From Pseudomonas entomophila (GTDB taxonomy: Bacteria; Pseudomonadota; Gammaproteobacteria; Pseudomonadales; Pseudomonadaceae): 64,000 nucleotides of DNA. This document shows positions 53,633 to 61,750 of this stretch, one piece after another. The DNA lies in NCBI RefSeq assembly GCF_029193575.1, contig NZ_JARGCS010000047.1, forward strand, positions 1-64,000, given 5' to 3'. Numbering within the stretch: the first letter of the stretch is position 1; every line of letters begins with the position of its first letter. The notes under the pieces are model-generated. The model had not been told where the DNA came from, did not search any database, and saw only the letters and a list, made by a program, of their open reading frames with translations. The position numbers were made by a program, and so were the translations under genes.

Positions 53633-55018
53633 ATGCCCGCCCACGATTTCGTCAGCCCCGACCGCATTCGCGCGCAGTTCTCTGCCGCCATGTCGCTCAT
53701 GTACAAACAGGAAGTGCCGCTGTACGGCACGCTGCTGGCGCTGGTGAGCGAAATCAACCAGCAGGTCATGGCCGAGCGACCGCAGGTCGCCCAGGCCCTG
53801 CGCTGGACCGGCGAGATCGAGCGCCTCGACCAGGAGCGCCACGGCGCCATCCGCGTCGGCACTGCCGACGAGCTGGCGACCATCGCCCGCCTGTTCGCGG
53901 TGATGGGCATGGCCCCGGTGGGCTACTACGACCTCAGCTCGGCCGGCGTGCCGGTGCATTCCACGGCCTTCCGCGCGGTGCACGAGCAATCCCTGCACGT
54001 CAGCCCGTTCCGCGTGTTCACCTCGCTGCTGCGCCTGGAGCTGATCGACAACCTCCCCCTGCGCGAGCTGGCCGAGAGCATCCTGGCCCGGCGTCAGATC
54101 TTCACCCCGCGCGTGCTCGACCTGATCGCCCAGTGCGAACGTGACGGCGGCCTGAGCGCACAAGACGCCGAGACCTTCGTGCAGGAGGCGCTGCACACCT
54201 TCCGCTGGCACCACGACGCCACGGTCACCGCCGAGCAGTACCAGCAGTTGCACGACCAGCACCGGCTGATCGCCGACGTGGTGGCGTTCAAGGGCCCGCA
54301 CATCAACCACCTGACCCCGCGCACCCTGGACATCGACGCGATCCAGGTCGGCATGCCGGCCAAAGGCATCCCCCCCAAGGCCGTGGTCGAGGGCCCGCCC
54401 ACCCGCCGCCACCCGATCCTGCTGCGCCAGACCAGCTTCAAGGCGTTGCAGGAGAAGGTCGCCTTCAGCGATGCCCAGGGCAGCCACACCGCGCGCTTCG
54501 GCGAGATCGAGCAACGCGGCGCGGCGCTGACGCCCAAGGGCCGCCAGCTGTACGACCGCCTGCTCGATGCGACCCGCGCCGACCTCGGTGGCGTGCCGGC
54601 GGAGGCCAATGCCGAGCGCTACCGGGCGCTGCTGGAGGCACGCTTTGCCGAGTTCCCGGATGACCTGGCGCAGATGCGTGAGCAAGGCTTGGCGTACGTG
54701 CGCTACTTCGCCACCGAGAAGGGCCTGGCCGAACGCGGTCAGCCAGGGCGCCCGGGCGACCTGCAAGGGCTGATCGACGCCGGGCACGTGCATTTCGAGG
54801 CGTTGGTGTACGAGGACTTCCTGCCGGTGAGCGCGGCGGGGATCTTCCAGTCGAACCTGGGCGACGAGGCCCAGGCCGAATATGGCAGCAACGCCAACCG
54901 CGAGGCGTTCGAGGCAGCGCTGGGGCTGAAGGTGCAGGATGAGCTGGCGCTGTATGCGCAGAGTGAGCAGCGGTCGTTGCTGGCGTGTGCGCAGGCGTTG
55001 GGGTTTAGCTCGCTTTAA
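53633..55018 (+). CDS. hglS: 2-oxoadipate dioxygenase/decarboxylase (DUF1338)
   Basis: 461 aa Fe(II) enzyme that turns 2-oxoadipate into D-2-hydroxyglutarate, the step that brings lysine carbon into central metabolism in P. putida. The metal ligands of the characterised enzyme are matched by H70 (DQERHG), H226 (GPHINHLT) and a glutamate in ARFGEIEQRG near residue 291. AGGA lies before ATG 53633. It is 121 bp after the LysR gene on the same strand. The aminotransferase and hydroxyglutarate dehydrogenase of the route are not in the window. Confidence 0.93.
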   Translation: MPAHDFVSPDRIRAQFSAAMSLMYKQEVPLYGTLLALVSEINQQVMAERPQVAQALRWTGEIERLDQERHGAIRVGTADELATIARLFAVMGMAPVGYYDLSSAGVPVHSTAFRAVHEQSLHVSPFRVFTSLLRLELIDNLPLRELAESILARRQIFTPRVLDLIAQCERDGGLSAQDAETFVQEALHTFRWHHDATVTAEQYQQLHDQHRLIADVVAFKGPHINHLTPRTLDIDAIQVGMPAKGIPPKAVVEGPPTRRHPILLRQTSFKALQEKVAFSDAQGSHTARFGEIEQRGAALTPKGRQLYDRLLDATRADLGGVPAEANAERYRALLEARFAEFPDDLAQMREQGLAYVRYFATEKGLAERGQPGRPGDLQGLIDAGHVHFEALVYEDFLPVSAAGIFQSNLGDEAQAEYGSNANREAFEAALGLKVQDELALYAQSEQRSLLACAQALGFSSL

Positions 55019-55025
55019 GGCCTGC

Positions 55026-55114
55026 AGCCCAATCGCGCGGCAAGCCCGCACAGGTACAGCGCCCTTGCCAGAAGCAGCGGTGAACCTGTGGGAGCGGGCT
55101 TGCCCCGATTACGC
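55026..55114. repeat. Inverted pair of REP elements after hglS
   Basis: Left copy CAATCGCGCGGCAAGCCCGC, right copy GGGAGCGGGCTTGCCCCGAT, between the convergent stops of hglS and the chemoreceptor gene. Confidence 0.8.
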
Positions 55115-55122
55115 CGGCACCA

Positions 55123-57096
55123 TCACCGCCCGACCCGGAACCGATCCACTTCCTGGCGCAACTGCGCCGCCAACCCTTCCAGCTCACGCGCCGTGGTGGC
55201 CAGCTCGTTGGCCACGTCGTGCTGCTCGCTGTTGGCCTGGGCGATGCTCTGCAGGTTGCGGCTGAGCACCGTCGCGGTGCTGCTCTGCTCCTGGGTCGCG
55301 GTGCTGATGACGGCGAACTGCTCGCCCGCCACACGGCTTTGCTCGTCGATCCGCGCCAGCGCCTCGGCGACTTTGTCGTTGCGCTCCAAGCCCTCCTGCA
55401 TCAGGCGGTTGCCCTGCTCCAGGGTGCTGATGGCCTGCCCGGTCTGCTGCTGGATGCTGGCGATCATCCCGGAGATTTCGTCGGTGGCCTGACGGGTACG
55501 CGCCGCCAGCCCACGCACTTCGTCGGCGACCACGGCGAAACCGCGCCCCTGCTCACCGGCCCGCGCCGCCTCGATGGCAGCGTTGAGCGCCAGCAGGTTG
55601 GTCTGCTCGGCAATGGCGGTGATTACCCCGACGATGCCGCCGATCTCCTGCGAACGCGCGCCCAGGGTGTCCATCACCGTGGCGGTGCCGCCCAGGGCCT
55701 CGGCGATCTGCTTGAGCGAGGCCGAGGCCTGGTCCATGGCACTGCGACCGATGCGCGTCTGCTGGGCGTTTTCACGGGCCATGCGCTCGGTGCCGGCCAT
55801 GTTGTCGGCGATGTTCATCGAGGTGGCGCTGAACTCCTCCACCGCGCCGGCCATGCTGGTGATCTCGCCGGACTGCTGCTCCATGCCCTCGCAGGCCCCG
55901 GACGACAGCCCGGACAGCGAGTGGGCGCGGCTGCTGACCTGCTCGGACGCGCTGCGGATGTGCTCGACCATGGTCGCCAACGCCTCGCCCATGTGGTTGA
56001 AGCTGCGCGCCAGTTGGCCGATCTCGTCATGGCTGGTGACCGCCAAGCGCGCGTTGAGGTCGCCCGCGCCGAGGGCTTCGGCCTGACGCACCAGGTCGTC
56101 CAGTGGGCGCAGCTTGCGGCGCAGCAGCCAGAGGGTGGCGGCCACGGCCAGGAGCATCGCCAGCAGGCTGCCGATGGCCAGGCGCAGGCCGACGCTCCAG
56201 GTCACTTCGCGGATTTCCGCCTCGGGCATGCTCGCCACCACGGTCCACGGGCCTTCGGCGAACGGCTCGGAGACACTGAACAGCTGCTGCTCGCCGCTCT
56301 GCCAGAAGCGCCCGTCCGCCTGCCCGGCCACGGCCTTGGCCGCAGCGGCTTCGTCGGCAATGCCGGCCGGCGGCACCAGCCACTTACCCTGCTCGTCGAG
56401 CAGTGCCAGCGAGCCGGTCTGGCCGATGCGGAAGCGCTTGAGGTTGGCGAACTGGGCGTTCTGCGCGTCGGTGTAGTCGAAGCCGACGAACAGCACCGCG
56501 ATCACCTGCCCGGCGCCGTCGCGCACCGGCACGTAGCGGGTCATGTAGTTGCGCTCGAACAGCAGCGCCCGGCCGACGTAGGTCTGCCCGGCCACCAATG
56601 GCTTGTAGGCCGGGTGCAGGCGGTCGAGCTTGGTGCCGATGGCGCGGCTGCCGTCCTGCTTGGTCAGCGAGGTGCTGATGCGGATGAAGTCGTCGCCGCT
56701 GCGCACGAACAGGGTGGCGACGCCGGCGGTCATGCGCTGGAAGTCGTCGACCTGCTGGAAGTCGTTGTTCAGCAGGTGGTCGCCCAGGTACAGCGCCGGG
56801 GTGCTCTGCCCGGCCACGTCGACGTTCTCGCCGGCACGCACGCTCAGGCCCGTGGCGAAGCGCCGCTCGAACAGGCCGCTCAGGCGCTGGGTGTTGTCCT
56901 TGAGCGAGCCGTGGAAGGTGTCGAGCTGGTCGGCCAGCAGGCGCGCTTCGCTGGCGAGGTGCTCCTGGCGGGTGGCGAGGTTGGCGTCGTCCAGCGAGCG
57001 CAGGGCGAACAGGGTACTGCCGGTGATCACCAGCGCCAGCACGATGGCGAGGGCGACGCCGAGTTGCGAAGCGATCCGGGCACGGGGTTGGGACAT
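55123..57096 (-). CDS. Methyl-accepting chemotaxis protein with periplasmic Cache domain
   Basis: 657 aa. TM1 at about residues 10-32, periplasmic Cache3/Cache2-like sensor at 35-300 (ALYLGDHLLNNDFQQVDDFQ, GTKLDRLHPAYKPLVAGQTY, RNYMTRYVPVRDGAGQVIAV), TM2 near 310-330, HAMP (RPLDDLVRQAEALGAGDLNA), then the signalling helices with hairpin tip QTNLLALNAAIEAARAGEQG. No C-terminal NWETF-type tether. ATG 57096 (MSQPRARIASQ) has AGGAG ahead. Ligand unknown; adjacency to lysine catabolism makes amino or organic acids worth testing. Confidence 0.92.
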   Translation of the reverse strand: MSQPRARIASQLGVALAIVLALVITGSTLFALRSLDDANLATRQEHLASEARLLADQLDTFHGSLKDNTQRLSGLFERRFATGLSVRAGENVDVAGQSTPALYLGDHLLNNDFQQVDDFQRMTAGVATLFVRSGDDFIRISTSLTKQDGSRAIGTKLDRLHPAYKPLVAGQTYVGRALLFERNYMTRYVPVRDGAGQVIAVLFVGFDYTDAQNAQFANLKRFRIGQTGSLALLDEQGKWLVPPAGIADEAAAAKAVAGQADGRFWQSGEQQLFSVSEPFAEGPWTVVASMPEAEIREVTWSVGLRLAIGSLLAMLLAVAATLWLLRRKLRPLDDLVRQAEALGAGDLNARLAVTSHDEIGQLARSFNHMGEALATMVEHIRSASEQVSSRAHSLSGLSSGACEGMEQQSGEITSMAGAVEEFSATSMNIADNMAGTERMARENAQQTRIGRSAMDQASASLKQIAEALGGTATVMDTLGARSQEIGGIVGVITAIAEQTNLLALNAAIEAARAGEQGRGFAVVADEVRGLAARTRQATDEISGMIASIQQQTGQAISTLEQGNRLMQEGLERNDKVAEALARIDEQSRVAGEQFAVISTATQEQSSTATVLSRNLQSIAQANSEQHDVANELATTARELEGLAAQLRQEVDRFRVGR

Positions 57097-57256
57097 ACAA
57101 GGCTCCTGGCAAGGCGCCGGGATCATCCTGATCGCACTGACCGCCCGCTTGGTATTGGCGGCCTCTTCTGGGACGCTGGTTTCAGGAGATCGGCGTCGCT
57201 GGCGAATACTTGAGTGTCGGGCCGGGGTATACGCAAACGTTTTCTCTGGGTTCCAG

Positions 57257-57291
57257 GGCCCTATCGCGGGGCAAGCCCGCTCCTATAAGGG
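57257..57291. repeat. REP element (single) between chemoreceptor and LysR genes
   Basis: CCCTATCGCGGGGCAAGCCC then GCTCCTATAAGGGG, one copy near the 3' end of the LysR gene and upstream of the chemoreceptor. Confidence 0.8.
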
Positions 57292-57337
57292 GTATCGCCG
57301 TCCGTCAGGACGCGCGATCGGGCCGGCACAGGCACCC

Positions 57338-58264
57338 CTAGCCCACCCCCAGCACCTTTACCGCCGGCAGATCCATCGCCTGCGCCTCCTCCTGCAAGAA
57401 CACGCTCAAGCGCCGCAACCGCTCGCCCCCGGGGCGGGTACGCGGCCACACCAGGTAATAATCCAGCCCACTGGCCACCGCCGTCGGCCACGGCAGGCTC
57501 AAGCGCCCCTGGGCGACGTCCTCGGCGACCATCAGCAAGTCGCCCATCGACACCCCATACCCGCGCGCCGCCGCGATCATGCCCAGCTCCAGGGTGTCGA
57601 ACACCTGCCCGCCCTTGAGCGAGACCTTGTCGGCCAGCCCCATGCGCGCCAGCCAGCTGCCCCAGTCGCGTTTGTCGGGGGTCGGGTGCAACAGCTCCAC
57701 CCCGGCCAGCCGCCGCTCATCCCAAGGGCCATCGGCCAGCAGGTCCGGTGCGCCGACCGGGATCAGCAGTTCGGAAAACAATCGCCGCACCTCCCAGTCC
57801 GCCGGGAAGTTGCCGTCACTGAGCAGCACCGCGCAGTCGAAAGGCTCCTGGTTGAAATCCACGTGGTCGACGTCCATCCAGGCGCTGGTCAGTTGCACTT
57901 CGTTGCCCGGCTGCAAGTGCCGGAAGCGGCTCAGCCGCGCCAGCAGCCAGCGCATGGTCAGGGTGGAAGGGGCCTTCATGCGCAGGATGTCGTCCTCGCC
58001 ACGCAGGGTGTTGCAGGCCCGCTCCAGCGCCGCGAAACCGTCACGCACGCCGGGCAGCAGCAGGCGCGCGGCTTCGGTCGGTTGCAGGTTGCGGCCGTTG
58101 CGCACGAACAGACGGCAAGCGAAGTGCTCCTCCAGCGTGCGGATGTGCCGGCTGACCGCACTCTGGGTGATCGACAGCTCCTCGCCAGCGCGGGTGAAGG
58201 AGCTCAGCCGGGCGGCGGCTTCGAATGCGCGCAAGGCATAGAGCGGGGGAAGCTTGCGAGACAT
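57338..58264 (-). CDS. LysR-family regulator, GcvA-like
   Basis: 308 aa. HTH from LYALRAFEAAARLSSFTRAG to SITQSAVSRHIRTLEEHF; effector domain begins ILRMKAPSTLTMRWLLARLS, the GcvA-like class. Start MSRKLPPLYALR at ATG 58264 with an AGG ahead. Divergent from a MATE efflux gene, with a 17-bp perfect palindrome in the 154-bp gap, so the pump is the likely target. Not linked to the gcv operon of this window, so a role in glycine control is unsupported. Confidence 0.9.
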   Translation of the reverse strand: MSRKLPPLYALRAFEAAARLSSFTRAGEELSITQSAVSRHIRTLEEHFACRLFVRNGRNLQPTEAARLLLPGVRDGFAALERACNTLRGEDDILRMKAPSTLTMRWLLARLSRFRHLQPGNEVQLTSAWMDVDHVDFNQEPFDCAVLLSDGNFPADWEVRRLFSELLIPVGAPDLLADGPWDERRLAGVELLHPTPDKRDWGSWLARMGLADKVSLKGGQVFDTLELGMIAAARGYGVSMGDLLMVAEDVAQGRLSLPWPTAVASGLDYYLVWPRTRPGGERLRRLSVFLQEEAQAMDLPAVKVLGVG

Positions 58265-58314
58265 GGGGCACCTGCAATTCGGGCATGAGCGGGAGATGGG
58301 CCGGATCATACTGC

Positions 58315-58331
58315 CATGAGTTCAACTCATG
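58315..58331. promoter_or_regulatory. 17-bp perfect palindrome between LysR regulator and MATE pump
   Basis: CATGAGTT-C-AACTCATG contains a T-N11-A LysR box (T58317 to A58329) with matching arms. It lies 51 bp from the regulator start and 88 bp from the pump start, a normal position for a LysR binding site. Confidence 0.65.
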
Positions 58332-58418
58332 CCAACGATCGCTTTTATCCTTTTGTGGAAAGCTGACCGAGGCCTCAGAATCGCCCTTCCTACAGCCCCA
58401 TCAGGAGAGGGACTCCCC

Positions 58419-59801
58419 ATGCACGTCGCGCCGACCACAGAGCTCAAGGCATTGCTGCGCCTGGCCGGGCCGCTGATCGCCTCGCAGTTGGCGCACATGC
58501 TGATGGTGCTCACCGACACCCTGATGATGGCCCGCATCAGCCCCCAGGCCCTGGCCGGTGGCGGCCTGGGCGCGGCGAGCTATTCGTTCGTGTCGATCTT
58601 CTGCCTGGGGGTGATCGCCGCAGTCGGCACCCTGGTGGCGATCCGCAAGGGTGCCGGCGACATCGCCGGGGCCACGCGCCTGGCCCAGGCCGGTTTGTGG
58701 CTGGCCTGGGGCCTGGCGTTGGGCGCGGCACTGGCGCTGTGGAACCTCAAGCCGGTGCTGTTGCTGTTCGGCCAGCAGCCGGCCAACGTCGACGCGGCCA
58801 TGCAGTTCCTCACCCTGCTGCCCCTGGCGCTGCCCGGCTACCTGACCTTCATGGCCCTGCGCGGCTTCACCAGCGCCCTGGGGCGCTCGACCCCGGTGAT
58901 GGTCATCAGCCTGGTGGGCACGGTGCTCAACTACCTGTTCAACCATGCGCTGATCGAGGGCATGTTCGGCCTGCCCCAATTGGGGCTGGTGGGCATCGGC
59001 CTGGTCACGGCGGTGGTCTCGCTGGGCATGGCCATCGCCCTGGCGCTGTACATCCGCTGGCACCCGTCCTATGCGCCGTACCCACTGCGCCAGGGCCTGT
59101 CGCGCCCGTCGCTGCCGGCGCTGCGCGAGCTGTGGCGGCTGGGCTTGCCGATCGGCGGCACCTACATGGTCGAGGTCGGCCTGTTCGCCTTCGCCGCACT
59201 GTGCATGGGCGTGCTGGGCAGCACGGAGCTGGCGGCGCACCAGATCGCGCTGCAGATCGTCTCCACCGCGTTCATGGTGCCGACCGGGCTTTCCTATGCG
59301 GTGACCATGCGCGTGGGCCTGTACTACGGCGCGGGCAACCTGCTGGCGGCGCGTAGCGCGGGGCGGGTGGGGATCGGCTTCGGCGCCTCGGTGATGTTCG
59401 CCTTCGCGGCGCTGTTCTGGCTGCTGCCGGATGCGCTGGTGGGGTTGTTCATCGACCGCAACGACCCGGCGTTCGCGGCGATCTTCCAACTGGCGGTGCA
59501 GTTGCTGATGGTCGCGGCGTGGTTCGAATTGTTCGATGGCATGCAGACCATCGCCATGGGCTCGATTCGCGGGCTGAAGGATGCCAAGACCACCTTCCTG
59601 ATCGGGCTGGTGTGCTACTGGCTGGTGGGCGCGCCGTGCGCCTGGGTGTTCACCTTCACCCTCGGCGGGGGCGCGCTGGGCGTGTGGTGGGGGTTGGCGC
59701 TGGGGCTGGCGTGCGCGGCGGTGGCGTTGACGCTGGCCTTCGAATGGCGGATGAAGCGGATGCTGGGCAAGGCGGGCGTGGGGGCGGCGGTTTCGGCCTG
59801 A
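58419..59801 (+). CDS. MATE family multidrug efflux protein (NorM/PmpM-like)
   Basis: 460 aa, 12 membrane helices in two MatE halves. LLRLAGPLIASQLAHMLMVLTDTLM in pieces at the N-terminus, GGGLGAAS, and the second half LWRLGLPIGGTYMVEVGLFAF and STELAAHQIALQIVSTAFM are standard for NorM-type cation-coupled exporters of dyes and drugs. AGGAG stands upstream of ATG 58419. Divergent from its likely LysR regulator. The substrate is not deducible. Confidence 0.92.
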   Translation: MHVAPTTELKALLRLAGPLIASQLAHMLMVLTDTLMMARISPQALAGGGLGAASYSFVSIFCLGVIAAVGTLVAIRKGAGDIAGATRLAQAGLWLAWGLALGAALALWNLKPVLLLFGQQPANVDAAMQFLTLLPLALPGYLTFMALRGFTSALGRSTPVMVISLVGTVLNYLFNHALIEGMFGLPQLGLVGIGLVTAVVSLGMAIALALYIRWHPSYAPYPLRQGLSRPSLPALRELWRLGLPIGGTYMVEVGLFAFAALCMGVLGSTELAAHQIALQIVSTAFMVPTGLSYAVTMRVGLYYGAGNLLAARSAGRVGIGFGASVMFAFAALFWLLPDALVGLFIDRNDPAFAAIFQLAVQLLMVAAWFELFDGMQTIAMGSIRGLKDAKTTFLIGLVCYWLVGAPCAWVFTFTLGGGALGVWWGLALGLACAAVALTLAFEWRMKRMLGKAGVGAAVSA

Positions 59802-59834
59802 GAGTCGGCGGCCCCACGATAGGGCCGCTACTGA

Positions 59835-61499
59835 CTAGACACTCACCAACTGCGGCTTGGCCGCCTGGAACAGGTAGACGATCAGCTCGTCGATCGGCAA
59901 TGGCCGGCTCACCAGGAACCCTTGCACCTGGTCGCAACCGAACCCACGCAACAGCGCCAGTTGCTCCTCGCTCTCCACCCCTTCGGCCACCACCTCCAGG
60001 TTGAGGTTGTGCGCCAGGTTGATCATCGCGTGCACCAGCTTGCGGTTCTCCTCGCGCTGGTCCATGCAGCCGACGAAGCTGCGGTCGACCTTGAGCAAGG
60101 TGATCGGCAGGCTGTTCAGGTGCACGAACGATGAGAACCCGGTGCCGAAGTCGTCCAGCGAGAAGCGCACGCCCAGGCGCCCCAGGGCATCCATGGTCTG
60201 GCGCACCAGCTCGTTGCGGCGCATCACTGCGGTTTCGGTCAGCTCGAACTCCAGCCAGCGGGCATCGACGCCATGCTCGACGATCAGCCGGCTCAGGGTG
60301 GCCAGCAGCTGGCTGTCCTGGAACTGCCGGAAACTCAGGTTCACCGCCATGTGCAGCGGCGTCAGGCCGCGCTCGCGCAACGCCTGCATGTCGCGCAGGG
60401 CGCGGGAGATGACCCAATAACCCAGCGGCACGATCAGCCCGCTCTGCTCGGCCAGCGGCACGAACTCGCTCGGTGGCAACAGGCCGCGCTCGGGGTGGCG
60501 CCAGCGCACCAGGGCCTCGAGGCCGACGATGCGCCCGTCGGCCAGGTTCAGCCGCGGCTGGTAGTGCAGCTCCAGTTCGTCGCGGCGCAGGGCGCGGCGC
60601 AGTTCGCTTTCCAGGTCGGCCAGGCTGCGCGCGTTGCGGTTGATCCGTTCGTTGAACACATGGAAGGTGCAGCCCTGGCTGCCCTTGGCCTGGCGCATGG
60701 CGATGTGCGCGTGCCACATCAGCGGGTCGGCGCCAGCCTGGGCGCGGGCGTGGGCCAGGCCCAGGCTGCAGCCGAGCAACAGGCTCTCGCCGTCGATCCA
60801 GTAGGGTTCGGCCAAGGCCTCGACGATACGTTCGGCCATCCACTCGGCGCGATTGGCATCGCGGCGGGTGTCGATCAGCAGGGCGAACTCGTCGCTGCCC
60901 AGGCGCGCCAGCTGGTCGCCGGCCTCGAGCTGCTGCTTGAGGCGGGTCACCACTTGCAGGATCAGGCGGTCGCCACCCTGGTGGCCAAGGGCGTCGTTGA
61001 CGTGGCGGAAGTTGTCCAGGTCCAGGTGGCCGAGGGCCAGGCCGCGGCCTTCATTCTCGGCCAGGCGCGTGGTCAGCAGGGCCTGGAAGCCCTGGCGGTT
61101 GGCGATGCCGGTCAGCGGGTCTTGCTCGGCCAGGCGTTGCAGGGTGGCCACCAGCACGCCGCGCTCGCGCACATGGCGCAGCGAACGGCGCAGGGCGTCG
61201 TCGCTCAACTGGGTGCGCACCAGCCAGTCGCTGACCCCCACTGGCGGGGTCTCGGGCTCGTGCTCGAGCAGCAGGATGGTCGGCAGGTCGCAACGTCCCG
61301 GCGCCGGTTGCAGGGCCGGGGTGGCCAGGACCACGGCCTGGCGGTCATTGGCGAACAGGCTGTCGACCGCCTCCCAGTTCGGCGCGGTCAATAGCACCGC
61401 GCTGCCCGCCAGCGGCTGCACGCACTCGCGCAACACGGCGGCCCATTCCGGCTCATCGGCCAACAGCAGCAAGCGCAACGGTTCGATGGGCGTGGACAA
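59835..61499 (-). CDS. GGDEF-EAL protein, degenerate GGDEF, TTG start
   Basis: 554 aa. Residues 1-110 form a receiver-like region without the phosphoryl aspartate context I would expect. The GGDEF domain (about 120-285) has LGSDEF in place of GGDEF, so cyclase activity is unlikely. The EAL domain (about 300-550) is complete: EALVRWRHP, NLSFRQFQ, ELTETAVM, SLDDFGTGFSS, KVDRSFV, VVAEGVES and QGFLVSRPL, which predicts c-di-GMP phosphodiesterase activity. The start is TTG 61499, supported by a strong AAGGAG. A Fur-like box lies about 60 bp upstream and overlaps the predicted -35. Confidence 0.9.
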   Translation of the reverse strand: MSTPIEPLRLLLLADEPEWAAVLRECVQPLAGSAVLLTAPNWEAVDSLFANDRQAVVLATPALQPAPGRCDLPTILLLEHEPETPPVGVSDWLVRTQLSDDALRRSLRHVRERGVLVATLQRLAEQDPLTGIANRQGFQALLTTRLAENEGRGLALGHLDLDNFRHVNDALGHQGGDRLILQVVTRLKQQLEAGDQLARLGSDEFALLIDTRRDANRAEWMAERIVEALAEPYWIDGESLLLGCSLGLAHARAQAGADPLMWHAHIAMRQAKGSQGCTFHVFNERINRNARSLADLESELRRALRRDELELHYQPRLNLADGRIVGLEALVRWRHPERGLLPPSEFVPLAEQSGLIVPLGYWVISRALRDMQALRERGLTPLHMAVNLSFRQFQDSQLLATLSRLIVEHGVDARWLEFELTETAVMRRNELVRQTMDALGRLGVRFSLDDFGTGFSSFVHLNSLPITLLKVDRSFVGCMDQREENRKLVHAMINLAHNLNLEVVAEGVESEEQLALLRGFGCDQVQGFLVSRPLPIDELIVYLFQAAKPQLVSV

Positions 61500-61750
61500 G
61501 CGGGCTCCTTAAGGGCTTGAACGGTGAACGGCGGGCGCGGGCTATCCTACCCGATAAGTGGAAATGATTCTCACTATTGACGAGTGGCATTCCTTGGCCA
61601 GCATGCCGACATATTTTGTCGTGCATCCTGCTCGAAAGTCGCTGCGCCCGCAATTGCGATTCGCACATCGCGCTGTCAGACGGTCGCGCCATAACCGGGT
61701 CATGCCTGCTAGAATGCGCGGCTATTTTCTGGTTACCCCCGGTTTCTAGC
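61500..61750. promoter_or_regulatory. Divergent promoter region of GGDEF-EAL gene and rep (251 bp)
   Basis: For the GGDEF-EAL gene: -10 TAGGAT on the minus strand (61544-61549). For rep: -10 TAGAAT at 61710-61715 with no clear -35. Between them is a Fur-like site at 61560-61578. A 63-codon frame at 61558-61749 has no ribosome site or recognisable product and is not called. Confidence 0.5.
61560..61578. promoter_or_regulatory. Fur-box-like site
   Basis: GGAAATGATTCTCACTATT matches the 19-bp Fur consensus (GATAATGATAATCATTATC) at 13 positions by eye, including the central ATGAT-N2-TCA core. It overlaps the region where the -35 of the GGDEF-EAL promoter should lie and is 173 bp from rep. Confidence 0.55.

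Noticed and set aside
55219..57213. 664-codon plus-strand frame opposite the chemoreceptor gene
   Set aside because: Antisense shadow; the minus strand encodes a full Cache-HAMP-MCP protein.
57338..58264. Calling the LysR gene gcvA, regulator of glycine cleavage
   Set aside because: The class is GcvA-like, but it is 40 kb from the gcv operon and divergent from an efflux pump with a palindrome between them.
61558..61749. 63-codon frame after the Fur-like box
   Set aside because: No ribosome site, very basic shadow-like composition, and it covers the likely rep promoter; not similar to Bfd or other iron-regulated small proteins.
61579..61750. PrrF-type iron-responsive small RNA after the Fur-like box
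   Set aside because: No intrinsic terminator follows and I do not see the conserved PrrF core; left as a promoter region.
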